Below are positions 1-11,800 of a stretch of 64,000 bases of DNA, in pieces. A model generated the notes under the pieces. That model saw only the letters and a program-made list of their open reading frames with translations. It was not told the origin of the DNA and did not search any database. This DNA is from Paramacrobiotus metropolitanus (Eukaryota > Tardigrada > Eutardigrada > Parachela > Macrobiotidae): contig NW_026570246.1 of NCBI RefSeq assembly GCF_019649055.1, positions 930,001-994,000 on the forward strand, read 5' to 3'. Position numbers and translations under genes: made by a program. Position 1 is the stretch's first letter. The number at the start of each line of letters is the position of its first letter.

Positions 1-950
1 AGAAAAACGGTCCGCAGGAATTTTTTTCTTTGATAATTCTGATTTTTGACTTTTTATTCTGATGCCTAAAAAGCGTTAGTGTCTCGACGCGTGAAGGTGC
101 TATAGCAAGGAATGGCAGTTTCTTGATATTACGTTTATTTTATTTTCTCGGTGTTCTAATTTGTGTTTTAGTATTACGTGAATTAACTATCTCTGTCAAC
201 ATACTTGATGATGGTTTAGCTATTTTGTGACAGAAAAGTCGAGCTGGGATAAACATTACTTTTAGTCTAACTCTGCTCTTTACGAATTTGTATTCTTCGT
301 GTATTTTCGTTATTTGTACCCTTGAGAAAGATTAAGGTCTTGTATTTTTTGACATTCAGCAATACTTATATCGTAGTTTTGTTAACACCGCGTGTCATAA
401 TGCTATGAAAAGATAACAGAAGTACATAGGTATTTGGTTGCGATTCCGCGTTGTCGCACAGTAGGACTAAATCTGCTTGAATTGCATTTCTTGTTTAACC
501 ATCCTGTTTATTCGGGAATCCAACAGCTCGCCCGTTTTGCTTTATCACGAAAACGGGAATTTGATGGTTAGCCACTTAAGAATTATTGCTGATCGCAGCA
601 GTTTTGGCAAAATAATGTTAAACATGTTGTGTAACGGGAGCCACCTACGTCCGCTTCCATCCTGGAATTACTACTTCTTCACTTCCTGTATGCTATTTGT
701 ATTTCTGCACGAGGCCGCGACTCCGCCTATTTATTCGTAATCCGCTGTTCGCATAATACAAAATCATTATGTGAGCCATATTCATGAACCATCAAAAATT
801 GGTCAGCCTTTTCTTAATTCATTTTCGATGCCGAAATGGTGAGAAAGGTCGTTTATCCACTTTTCTCGGTGTAATTTGAGAGAATAAGCTGTTTTTGACT
901 GCCACAATTATTCTGTAACGTGTTGCATTTTACTGCTTTACCACATTTAT
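1..950. other. 5' flank, no gene recognised
   Basis: AT-rich sequence with only short ORFs that lack ATG starts, splice sites or recognisable protein patterns. It probably holds the promoter of the receptor gene that starts at 951, but no motif could be assigned. Confidence 0.5.
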
Positions 951-2714
951 ATGGCTGACGATAATTTCATCTTTTCCGCTGGAATGACGGTTTCGCAGTC
1001 GGTCGAGGGATTAGCACCGGCTAATACAGAATCTGTTGAAACCAAATTGGATAGAATCGTAGACGAAACTGAATATCTGCACCATAACAAACTGTTCCAG
1101 TTGTGCCGGCCCTTTTTACACATCCTGCGCCTCGGCGGCCTGTTTTTCATCAATCCCGGTATCCATACTCGTCAACCAGCCAACACCAGCGTGACGCCCG
1201 GCGACATTACACCGAAATCGCGCGGTTATCAATGGCGTCACCGTCTGGAGCAGTTCTGCCGAATTTACTCAATTATAATCTTCCTGGTCACGGTAGCATT
1301 CAGCATACACGTAATTTGCGGGGTTATCGCGAAATTCACCGGCGTTCCCATCACATACGATAACCTGGGTCAGCTGGTCAACGCCGTGACCTTTCTCTTG
1401 TGGATAGCCCAGCTGCTGATTGTCCACGTTATTATGCTGCGCGCCTGCTGGCGAAAAGCGGGAATTGTGGCGTTTTTCATGTGCTGGGACGGAATGCGGT
1501 ACCGGTGCGCGTTTGACCTTTGCAAATGCAACAACTTTGCCCAGAAATTTGATCGGAAAATTAAAACATTGTCCGTGATTGCGGTTGTCCATCTGCTGAT
1601 CGTCATAGCCGGGCAAGTGGAAGCGTTAGTGATTCCGACGCGCGGTTTACGCTTACTGCTGTTGAGCGCTATTCCCGAGGAGGGCGTGTACCAGACCGTC
1701 GTCATGGCTTTTGACGTCGCTGCATCCGTGTATTTATCCTTTGTCTTTGTTGTCCCGTGTTATCTGTTCCTCGCGGTGTCGTTTCTCATCGATTTCGATT
1801 TTTTCCATCTGAATTATGATATGAAGTCATCCGTTTCAGCAGCCGAACTACCGGCGTGGATTGAATGGTTCCGCTTGCGGCACAATTCCTTATGCGTTCT
1901 CCTGGAAGAAGGCGACAGGCTCTTCGCTGCTTTCGTGCTGACCACCTTCACCTCCAATATACTGCAGGTGCTGCTGATAATCTTTCAGCTGTACGATCTC
2001 GGACAAAAGGGGCTTTTGGAGCCCATTCTGCTGACGTTTCTGCTGATCTATCTCTTGACCTTTTTCGCAGATATTCATGATGTATTCTACTGGAGCCTCG
2101 CTTAACCGGAATGTAAGAGCGTTCGGAGTTCTGAGCTTTTACACATTAAAAGAATCGTATATTGAGTAATTGTACGAGTGTTGATTTTTTTTATTTAAAC
2201 TGTAGGCCCACTCGCCTTCTGAAAGGCTGTACGAGCTGAATACGAACGACCTCACGGAAAATCAAACTCTGCACCTACAAACCTTTCTTAGCAAGCTAAC
2301 CTGCACAACGATAGGATTCTCGGCATGGAAAATGCTGACGGTGACCTCGTCGACTGTTATGGCTGTATGTATCACGAATTCATCCTTTCACGTTAGACCA
2401 TTAAATTTAATAAAGTAGTAAGTTATAATACAGCCGTATTACATGACCTTTGTAATTTTAGTGTAGTGATTTAACTAGAACTTTACAGCAGACAACTAAA
2501 CAAGTACGGAAATAATTTATGGAGGTTGCATGATATTTTGCAGTTGATGGGGACGTACCTCACTTACCAGATACTGGTGTTCCAGCTGCAGTTGGATTTG
2601 AAACTGAAGGCCAACATCGAGAAGCTGCCATGTTCCTGCACGGCGGAGAACATGACAAGCTTCCTGGGGTCCAATCATTCTGACCATAACATCTGGCAGC
2701 AGCATAATGAATAA
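951..2714 (+). CDS. gustatory-receptor-like seven-pass membrane protein
   Basis: Three exons fit: 951-2081, 2206-2364 and 2544-2714, all joined in phase 0 (donors GTATTC and GTATGT, acceptors CTGTAG and TTGCAG), giving 486 aa. Exon 1 carries six hydrophobic helices, starting near residue 104. Exons 2 and 3 carry the seventh, ending in a TYLTYQ-containing segment that resembles the degenerate C-terminal TY...Q signature of invertebrate gustatory receptors. A long cytosolic N-terminus of about 100 aa precedes helix 1, with a short tail after helix 7; this suits the inverted topology of the insect GR/OR superfamily. Family assignment is inference from topology and the C-terminal motif, since this superfamily is very divergent. 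Exon 1 reads past the first donor to a stop at 2105, so an unspliced form would lose helix 7. Ligand unknown. Confidence 0.6.
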
Positions 2715-2788
2715 ATAACCAAATTTTCATATTGTTTTTATTAACAAATCATATAGATATAACTGATACAAGTATACGTATTTTATTT

Positions 2789-3059
2789 CTGATGATGCAT
2801 GATATGAATTGGTTGGTATCTTACAGCAAAGTAAATTGCGCTTTCGTGTTACTAGAATGCACATAATCACTAGTCTAAATTAATTCTCTGATACAACGGT
2901 TAAATTAAGTATTCCGATATTATTATATTTATTACTGATGATGCATGATATGTATTGGTATTTACAGCAAAATATATTGCGCTTTCGTGTTACTAGAATG
3001 CACATAATCACTAGTCTAAATTAATTCTCTGATACAAGCAGTTAAATTAAGTATTCCGA
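2789..3059. repeat. two-copy direct tandem repeat, 146-bp period
   Basis: The block starting CTGATGATGCATGATATG at 2789-2918 recurs at 2935-3059 almost unchanged; both end in GTATTCCGA. The copies differ by a few substitutions and small indels (for example a four-base deletion after ATTGGT), so the duplication is recent but not brand new. It lies just 3' of the GR-like gene. Confidence 0.9.
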
Positions 3060-3107
3060 AGTCTTAGCTTATCATCGCGCCGGTTCACTTGTAAGTTATG
3101 ATCGTGA

Positions 3108-3177
3108 AGTTATTCATAACATATGATTTGTTCTGCGAATAAGTTCGTGCAGAATAAATCATATATTATGAATAACT
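3108..3177. repeat. 28-bp-arm inverted repeat (hairpin)
   Basis: AGTTATTCATAACATATGAT at 3108-3127 continues to 3135 and is matched by its reverse complement at 3150-3177 with two mismatches; the loop is about 14 nt. AT-rich arms like these are typical of MITE remnants or cruciform-forming sequence. No coding potential. Confidence 0.85.
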
Positions 3178-3383
3178 TATGATACTCAGAATCGAAGACC
3201 CTGTATACGGTAATTCTGTACGTAACACCACAAAGGAGGTAAACTAACAAAGTGCAGGCGGTATTACAGTCTGTTTAGAAATTGTTAACAGTACTCGTAT
3301 ATCTGTTAGGACTTTTTTCTGAGTAACCTGCTGTTGGTCCAGCTTCCGGTGACCCAGAAAAATTTTGAAAAATGTACTGCATA

Positions 3384-3450
3384 CTGGGAATTCAATATTC
3401 AATAAAAATAGAATACCCGTTTGCCGTTTTATTGAATATTGAATTCCCAG
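3384..3450. repeat. perfect 24-bp inverted repeat
   Basis: The arm at 3384-3407 (begins CTGGGAATTCAATATTCAAT) is exactly complementary to 3427-3450, with a 19-nt loop. GTACTG and CAGTAC lie outside the arms, extending the symmetry. It may be a compact foldback element; no transposase or other coding sequence is present. Confidence 0.9.
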
Positions 3451-3894
3451 TTACAGTTACAGTACTTAATTGTAAAAGTACTTATAAATCTCAACACCCG
3501 AAGTTACTACCATCCCGCGCGTTAAAAGACAAAGTACTCTTTCATTCCACAAGGTAAAGGTGAGCTGATTACTTACAAAGTATGTTATTACTACTAGTAC
3601 TGCATAAATTTAAGAACTATATCATATAAAAAATTGACAGTCCGTTTTCCCCGGCACTGTTGCAGTTGCCAGTTTGTAAGTAAGTAGTCGATCCCGAATA
3701 CTTACATTTTTGTGTCGTAGTTCCCCTTCCTCGGGGCGTATAAAAGCTTTTTCGTATGGCTATTTGCTCAGCTTGCTCCATGTCAGGTTTCTGCTGATGA
3801 GTACTGTATTATACATCCCAGTACATGAAAAATGTTCAAACCAACATAGGCGAAAACAACTGACAATTAAGATGATTTTACGACAGTCGCGAAC

Positions 3895-4480
3895 CTAGCA
3901 AACACAGAGACCGACAGAAAAAACTACGGAAACAAGCAGCCAGAATCCACAGGTGCCACACCAACGAGCTCGTTGGTTAAGGGCCAAACGCAGAGCGTTG
4001 TAAGGGCAAGCCCCAGATTGCTTCGGGCGTAACAACAAAAAATCCGACCGCAAACATCCGCGCTTCTCCATCCGTCTCCAGAGCCTGAAGATCCACGTTC
4101 GTTCCACGATACCCCAACGACATGAACAACGAAATGAAACGATCCAACGCGCAGTGAGAGTTGCAGAAGTCAACAAGGCTCCACAGCACAGATCTACGTT
4201 CTTCGGCCGCATTTACCATAAAAGCAGGATTTAGGGTTGACCGGATGCCGCGCTGATGAGATCACTGGTTAAAGGGCCAAACGCGAAGCGTTATAAGGCA
4301 AGCCCCAGATCACTGAAGCACAACATTCAGACGCCCCAGAATGTCCCCTCACGGCGCATGCGTCGCTCCTGCAGCAAAGGCTCCAGCGTCCTGACGACTC
4401 CATTAGACAGACAAGAATGCGTTCCGACGTATGACTCGAGCAGTATGAAGTTAAGTAAGGAATAATGAGAGGAATACAGT
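3895..4480. other. GC-rich block with a 44-bp direct repeat, unassigned
   Basis: Base composition is clearly richer in GC than the surroundings. GGTTAA-GGGCCAAACGC...GTT.TAAGG.CAAGCCCCAGAT occurs at 3975-4018 and again at 4267-4310. The minus strand is open from an ATG at 4219 to 3977 (80 aa, with an NAAEERRSVLWSLVDFCNSH start), and a second minus-strand open stretch covers about 4480-4345, but stops separate them. I do not recognise the protein. It could be a decayed gene or transposon fragment, or an exon of an unrecognised gene. Confidence 0.4.
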
Positions 4481-4558
4481 CACGAAAAGATGCTGCGAGA
4501 ACCGAGGCAGTTCGTACACTGGAGAGTACCTGTAGTTCCTCTGAACAACTTTACTTGT

Positions 4559-4594
4559 CCCTGCCAATCTGGGTTCGAACCAGAAATGGCAGGG
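4559..4594. repeat. short hairpin with tRNA B-box-like loop
   Basis: CCCTGCCA pairs with TGGCAGGG around an inner CTGG/CCAG stem and a GTTCGAA loop. The core GGTTCGAACC matches the RNA polymerase III B-box consensus, but no complete tRNA cloverleaf or A-box can be built around it, so it is listed as a hairpin only. Confidence 0.5.
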
Positions 4595-5080
4595 CTCACT
4601 ATTTATCCACAAAAATTCCCAAGAAAAATCGAAAAACACAAAAAGGTTACTCTAGACGATGTTGTCTAGAGAAATTACATGATGTTAATGAATTTTAAAA
4701 TTTTTGCATACTGATACATTGATGAGTTGTTTGTTATTTTATGTATACGCGTTGGACAGTTTTAATTGTTAATAGTTCATTGTTATTATATCGGTATCTG
4801 TAATGTATTTTGAAATGAAACTGAGTGAAATCTTTGGATTTTATTGAACAGTAGACTGGAAACTCCATATCCGAGTAATCTGCATTGATCTTGTGATTCT
4901 TGTCGACTTGTTGAGCTCTGCTCAGGTTTCGCTGGTCGTGGATGGTTCGCAACTTGGTTTTTGAGTCATTCAACTGAGAACTCACCAAGCACATCCGTGC
5001 CTTCTTGTTTCAAGTTTAGTTGACCCAGTTGTCTGTTGTGTTTTGTTGGCACAAATTACAATCACAGCCAGAGCCCCGTC

Positions 5081-7170
5081 ATGGACACAACGTCCATTAT
5101 GTTAGCCATTGGATTCGTGGTGTTTGCCTGTTTGGCCTATTTCCTCTCCAGGAAGAAGAAACCTGACAGTAATACTTCCCCTGATATTCCAGAAGGTAAG
5201 ATCATGAAATTGGATTTTTGTCAAGAAAGGAGTTCGCGTTAGAACTTTTACTGATTATTATTATTCCGCTCGCCCGAGTGATTTGGTTGTCGCACATTTT
5301 CGTTGTGATAATTCAGGATCGCTATGGTTTGCAGAGCCTGTTGCGCAGCGTCCGCGGCTGCCTCCTGAACTTCCTAATGAAGACGAGGGAAGACGAGCCG
5401 GTGGCCGACGGGTTGTTAGGAACAGAGCCAGACCGCAGAGGCCTCGGGTCGAAGAAGGTGAGAACGATGTAGCGGACTGCATAAACGAATTTTACAGGTT
5501 TTGATGAATAATTAATTCTGTCCAAGTTTGTGCTTTCCTGTTCGATCCGTCCTGCGCAGTGTTCAGTGTTCGTGGTTTTAGTACTATGTGTCTTTTTCGC
5601 TGGTTTTTTTTTATTTCACTGATGGAAGAAAAACGGGTCATTTCTCCAGGCTTTACTGAGTTTTTTCTGTCTTCCGAATCTGGAGTTTTTGAAAATAATT
5701 TTGTAATAATTTTTGTTAATTATCGCTTAGTTGACGTAGCAGTGGTAATTTCGTTCCCACACTTTGCGATACTATTTGCGTTGTAGCGTTGGGATCCCTG
5801 GTAAAATTATACGCTCGAAAAACAGTTATAGGATTTTCTTACGATTTAGTTTAGGTTGTGAGGTTATTCTCACTTGTTCATGATGTTTTTCTGTTTAGTA
5901 TTTAACCAGTCTGGATCAGAAGATGAAATAGGAGATGATGTGGAAGACTCAGCCATTCTGGATTCTAATATCGGAGCCAAAAAACGTCGAAAGCTGGAAC
6001 TGAAAGCGGAAAAGCGAGCACACAGACAGGTACGCAAAATCTTTGCACAGCGCATCATTTGCCACGTTATCGTCTCATTCTTACAGTGATCAGATGCATC
6101 GCATACGGTATAGACAAAATATATCTTTTCCTTGACTAACTTCTGCGCAGATCGGATGCTTGTGTAATGGTTTGCCTTATGATTTGCTTGATTCTGTTTT
6201 TGTATCGCTTGGGTAATAAGGAAAACGTTTTATGCAGCGTGAAGATAATTCACTGTATTACCTAACAATAAGGCAATTTACTGTTAACATTGGAATTACA
6301 GATACTTGGCTGGTTATTATTGTTATTACTTGCACCTCCCTTTCCTAAGCGAATTTTTCTTACATAATATTCTGATTAATTCATTAACGATTTTCGTATA
6401 CTTTTTTAAGATTTGTTAAATCAGCTACGGCAATATGTTTTGGTTTTCGGAATTTGGCTTTGTTTGCGAATTTTGTTGTTTGTTTCATTAGTATCATTTT
6501 TGCCGTTGTATCCTTACAAGGTGGTGTTGTAGGCTGAATTACAAGAGCGTGAGGAAAAGAAGGAGCGGGAAGCTCGAATAGAAGAGGAGCGGAAGCGCAA
6601 AGAGGCACAAGAAAAACTGGTTGAAGAGGAGCGGGTAAGTAACAAATAAAATGAGAATATTTTACAGTGTCGAACTGAGAATTTCTGTCTCTGTAGTTAG
6701 AGCAAGAACGATTAGAGCGCGAAGAACGCGAACGGAAAGAACATGAAGAATATCTCAAACTGAAGGAATCCTTCCAAATCGAAGCCGAGGGTGAAGAACC
6801 GCCTGAACCGGAAGGGGAAAATCTTTTACAAGAGTTCATCGAATACATCAAACAGAATAAGATTGTCCTGCTGGAAGATTTGGCAGCTCATTTTAAATTA
6901 AAAACACAGGTAGGTATTGTGACGCTGTTATCAGATTGACCATGACTGTTCGTTGTGCGGCAGGAGTGCATCGATCGGGTCCAAAAGTTGCAAGCTGACG
7001 GCCTGTTAACGGGTGTTATTGACGATCGGGGCAAGTTTATTTTCATCTCCATGGAAGAATTGCAAGCGGTGGCTAAGTTTATCAAACAACGAGGGCGCGT
7101 ATCGATTGCCGAACTGGCGGAATCCAGTAACAAGCTGATTAAATTGCAGACGCAAGAGGTTCCAACATAG
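5081..7170 (+). CDS. DDRGK1: DDRGK domain-containing protein 1 (UFMylation, ER)
   Basis: Six exons close exactly in phase: 5081-5195, 5317-5457, 5899-6029, 6533-6634, 6697-6909 and 6964-7170, giving 302 aa (human protein 314). An N-terminal membrane anchor (residues about 5-22) is followed by a basic/acidic region, a long Glu/Arg/Lys coiled coil beginning at [16 protein letters not shown], and a C-terminal winged-helix/PCI-like domain with the family signature [13 protein letters not shown] and then RQR-like [16 protein letters not shown]1 sits on the ER membrane, where in other animals it recruits the UFM1 E3 ligase UFL1 and supports UFMylation, ER-phagy and the unfolded protein response. 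Exon 3 uses the acceptor CTGTTTAG at 5891-5898; a second AG eight bases later (after AACCAG) would break the frame. Confidence 0.95.
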
Positions 7171-7968
7171 CTTGTAAGTCTGTTTTTTTCAGTTATGCTT
7201 ACTTACGTACTTTCCGGTGGTGGCCAATTTTGCAACTGGTTTTCTGTTTATTTCTGGAATTTTTTATTTATTTACCGCCGTGGTGGTAGACGTCGGACAA
7301 AAGAATGTGCTTGTAAACACAAGGCAGTTGTCGAAAAAATTATAAACTGCAAATATAAATTACCATGTGCGTACGTTCCCTAAGGGTTTCTATCGCAAGT
7401 TCGAATTATAGGCAACAAGTGTGATTTCAAAATCGTAAATGGATTTCGAACCGTGAAGCCTACTGTAATTGTTGGTTTGCTATTATAGCTTTCTCACGAA
7501 GTCTGGTTGAGTTTGAATCTAATCACCGCCATCCACGGCCTTTAGCTAGTTTTTGAGTTCTAAATGAAATATAAAAGTTCGCTTTCCTAAAATTATGAGA
7601 AGGATCCGAATCTTTTTGTACTTGCAGTATATAGATATTTGTACGCTGTGCAACGAAATATACTTCTGTATATTTATCTATTTCTCGTGCATGTGAATTT
7701 AGCGCATTTTTATTTAAGAGAATGATTTTTGTAAAAGTTCGTGTGCTTGTTTCATGCGTATTGCAGTGTTTTTATTTTCTTTACATCAGTACGAGTACAT
7801 TCGAATTGCTAAACAATATTTTTCGGAATAGCCTATTTTTCCATACTGAATGTATAGTGACGGTATTGCTTTCCTAACTTTACAATAGCAATCCTTTATT
7901 GCGGCAAGCGCAGATGTTTGTTTATTACGCAGTTTTAATGTAGGCGCAGTAATGTGTTTAGTTGTTCA
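7171..7968. other. convergent intergenic region
   Basis: The DDRGK1 3' UTR and the 3' flank of the minus-strand F-box gene meet here. A minus-strand AATAAA signal (plus-strand TTTATT at 7895-7900) lies about 70 bp past the F-box stop. No further gene is seen. Confidence 0.6.
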
Positions 7969-8886
7969 CTAAAGGCACGCAGCAGTATGCAGCTCTCTTA
8001 GCACTACTGTGGGTAGGTTCTTTAAATTTTCTTTGACAAAACTAACAACATCAAAAATCACAAACGTAGCTTCCAGTCGTTGTAGTATTTCTCGGAAATG
8101 CTGATTCATATTACTGCTGATTCCATCCGCTGCAAGCGTTTCTAGTTGTTGAATTTCAGCATTACTTAGCGGTTTCATGGCATTTTCGCATTCGATGGCA
8201 GTCCAGATTTTTGTTTTCGCTTCTGTCAGATCCTTAACCGGCAGTTTTATTTGGGCTTGTACAACTTCCATGGTGTACAACCAAATACCCGACATCGGTT
8301 TACCGTTGCGGATGATTTTTCCACGGTACTCACTGCGATTATCAGGCAGAAAAGCGAAATGGTCCAGCACAACATTTCGCAGGGTGAAATGACGTAGCGA
8401 CGCTGGCAGCTTTGGCAGAACATGCAGTAGACCGGTAAAATGCACACTAATTCCATCCATCACAACAGTCTTCAAGCACGATAGGCGGTGGGGAAAGTTT
8501 CCGCTAAATGTATTTTGGCATGTTAGCTGACACAGTTTGTAGGCGGATTGGAATGACTTTGTTGTCGAGAGTGTCTTTGAAGCGTCTTTATGGGCAATGA
8601 TCAGGCTTTTCGTGCCGGGCTGAATAAGACGCGATAAACAACGCGCAGTAGTTGTACAATTATAATGACCACATCCGGTTGATTGTACCCTTGAACGGGA
8701 GTCTTTGTCGGCGACGATGCTCACCATAACCTGCGAGATGACCGCTTGCGATTCCAGTATTTGTTTCCATAAGCGGCACACGTAATGCAGGCGTTGTTGG
8801 GTCGGGGAATCCAGAAATCTGAAAATACGAATTAAAATTTCTTCCGGCAGGAGATCGTTGAGCGTCAAATTGGATGCTTTATGCAT
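7969..8886 (-). CDS. F-box protein, intronless
   Basis: A single uninterrupted 305-aa frame starts at the ATG at 8886; in-frame codons upstream lack an ATG. Residues about 9-46 form an F-box (LNDLLPEEILIRIFRFLDSP, then a VCRLWKQIL helix), the module that docks to SKP1 in SCF ubiquitin ligases. The rest (about 255 aa) has no repeat or WD40/LRR pattern that I can name; a few leucine-rich stretches around residues 140-190 could be degenerate LRRs. Absence of introns, in a region where most neighbours have several, suggests origin by retroposition or a lineage-specific F-box expansion. An SKP1 gene lies 19 kb away, but physical linkage is not evidence of partnership. Substrate unknown. Confidence 0.8.
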   Translation of the reverse strand: MHKASNLTLNDLLPEEILIRIFRFLDSPTQQRLHYVCRLWKQILESQAVISQVMVSIVADKDSRSRVQSTGCGHYNCTTTARCLSRLIQPGTKSLIIAHKDASKTLSTTKSFQSAYKLCQLTCQNTFSGNFPHRLSCLKTVVMDGISVHFTGLLHVLPKLPASLRHFTLRNVVLDHFAFLPDNRSEYRGKIIRNGKPMSGIWLYTMEVVQAQIKLPVKDLTEAKTKIWTAIECENAMKPLSNAEIQQLETLAADGISSNMNQHFREILQRLEATFVIFDVVSFVKENLKNLPTVVLRELHTAACL

Positions 8887-11800
8887 ATTCCATTGGCTGT
8901 AGTCAACATCGATTTCATTTAAAACTAGAGTAAACACTAAACACTGCACCGGCGTACGATATTTGTGCGTGCGGTGAACGAATCCTCGTTGAATTTGTAA
9001 CTACAGAGTACGAACGTTCACTATACTATTGACAATGCGAGAATTTAAAATTGTAGAATAAGGAAACTTTTTCATGAGGAAACATTTTAATGATTCTATT
9101 TTTGTTGATGGGCACTAGCTTGTGTACGACATGAAGCGATCCGATGTATAATTAATTTTATGATTTTATCAATAGAAGTATGACTCAACTACTCCGTTGT
9201 TTATACGAGAAGTAATCATTCTAGAAAAAGCTCGCTTTTGCTGTGTCTCATTTATTTAATCACCAAACCGGTTTACGCACAATTGGACAAATTTTGGTTT
9301 TGAGTTGGATTTCCGACTGTGAATGAGTTGAAGGAATTTTAGTTAAGGTGCAGAGCTATTAGCTTTTATTTATTCCAATCTCCAGTTGCTCAGCAAACTC
9401 TGTCATCTGCATGCGCGTTTATTACACAACTGCACAAGAGTAGAGCAGTAAAATGTAGAGTAGTTCTTGACGAGCTTAATTCTGAAATAATTTTCTGTAC
9501 CTCTATTGCTTGAAGTCGTAATAAGTATCGACAGAGAATTTGTTCGGTAAAGCTACTGGTACGGCATCATTACAATTTCAAACCATCTTCGCGCGGGTGA
9601 TTATAAGATTTTCTTGTTTTTTGATTAGCGCTGTGCTTCTGCTAGTGCGTTTGTAATTCTACATTTGCAACGTGCTTTTTATTCTTATTGTTAGTTGGCA
9701 GTATGTAAGCAATTCTTGTCGACTTGTCTTTTTATGTGCTTCAAGATGCAGGTGCCGTGCTAATATATTGGTGTGCGTATATGCTGTAATAGCTCATGTC
9801 AGATGGTTATATGCATTTTGCCCTCTGGGAATTCTCCCGACTGCGGTGAGCCGGCTAGATTGGGCTTTATCTTTTCCGGGTTTAAAATTTGAAGGTTAAA
9901 TAAAGGCTACCGCATTAGTAAGTGCGACATTACTGTATTTCCGTTGAATCTGCTTCTCGCATGTAAGCACTGCGCTTTCCCGAGTCACAGACACGTTCCT
10001 CCTTTTGATAACAGGAACACACCTGATTCTCTTAAAAATTGTTTCCGATTTCATAGTGCTTAACAATACCGAAAGTACAGTACATACAAAGAAACCCAAA
10101 ATAATTATTTCGAAAAGTATTGCCTACTATTGTGATTTTTGTAACAACGAGCAAAGCTGCAGTTGAAGAAAACATCTGAGAGGAAACTAAATAAATGCAG
10201 TTGTATTAATTAACTGTTGGCGCCATTTACCGTGGACATCGTGTTATTCGTGCATACCATATTAGCGACACAGTAATTACACGTATACTGTACCAGAATT
10301 ATTCACCGTATTGTCCAGTTGTTGCAATAAATTTTTAAACGCAACCGTTAAGTTTACTTTGCGAATGCGGAATACTACTCTAGAATGGATATTTTTTTTC
10401 GTCTGCATTCAGTTCACTATGCAAACTCAAGTAATAACATACAAGGCCAAATGCATCTTTTAATGTGAAACGTTCGTTGACTTTCCGGATAACGAAACTC
10501 GAAAAGACGGCCAACACCGACAAAATCAACGTAACCCCGGTTTCAAGATACATAAGATGTTACACAACACGCAAAAACTAAATCTTGTTCATATGTGTTT
10601 CCATATGCACCGCTGCGCAGAGCTTTCGACCGGAGCTCCACGTAGAGTCAGAGACTCGGAATGAATATACAATGCTGTTTTAATTTCGTTTCATTTCTGT
10701 AACGAAGACTAGAAAAACTTTTGAACATAATCACTGATATAATTTTTTTTGCCGGCGTAACGAATCTAATACATTATACATCTATAAACCGACTAGAACT
10801 ATAATTAAATTTAATAATTGTCAGTCTTTTTCGTATGATTAGTGCAACGATACGGTGGCTGTAATATTCCCAAATTTGTATACCAGCTTAATTCATCAGA
10901 TACAAATTTTGACTGATTGTGTATTTACATTGCGTCTATGTTTTAAAAAAATGAAACATTACTGTATCCTTTTCGAAATGATCAGTTCTGTCGGCCACTA
11001 CTCATACAGATGACGAAGTGCAAGTGTCCGCGATGCATATTCAGATTTGTGCGAAAGCGTCCCTAGAATATGTAATTACCACGCACGCGGCATGCAAATT
11101 TGCAAAATGCATGTTAAATATTACAGTGAATATTTATTTTCAGTCAGCTAGCTAGTACCAAGAATTTCTGGGTTGCCCAGTAGGACTGATAAGATAAAAT
11201 ATTACACACCATCACATAATGTATCCTCTGAAGTATAATTTATTTATGAATAACGATAACCATACACTATGTGTAAAAGCCGATGTATATTGTAAAATAT
11301 TGGATGAAAAAAAGGAAGCTCCAGGGAAAAGGTACAGCAGAAGTATTCGTATTCATTTTGGAACATGCAAAGATGAAAGCGTGTTGGATGATGGTGTCCC
11401 ATACCGGTTGTAGCTAGAGCCTCTCCTCCCTTCCTGTGCACGCGGATAATGCGGTTCTTACGTCCATAATACGTAAGCTGACACAGCATCCACTCGACTG
11501 AAAACTCCAAAGTGTATCGCACAACTTGCAACCACTACCCCGCTTCTAATGTCACCCTCAAGGTCGTCCAACGAGTCTTTGTGCGGGCGGCTGTACACAT
11601 GTGTACATTTGTTGGCGCTGTACAGTTCCTGCATACACATGCACTTGCTAGCACGGCAAAAATTGATCGCTGTCTGAATGGAGATGGAAACCGCTAATTG
11701 CCGCAGCAGCCGTGCAACTACAAAATTTCATACGCACCTCATCAAAAGACCTAGATCTAGGCGAAAAACGCTAGGTACAGTAATTACAGTACGCTTAGAT

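Noticed and set aside
1269-1705. Minus-strand ORFs over the GR-like gene
   Set aside because: Frame shadows of exon 1 of the plus-strand seven-pass protein.
4559-4594. tRNA gene
   Set aside because: The B-box-like loop is present, but no acceptor stem, D-arm or anticodon arm fits upstream.
11244-11531. 95-aa minus-strand ORF in the 9-14 kb desert
   Set aside because: No ATG-led conserved pattern, aromatic-rich random-like sequence, and an overlapping plus-strand ORF of similar quality.
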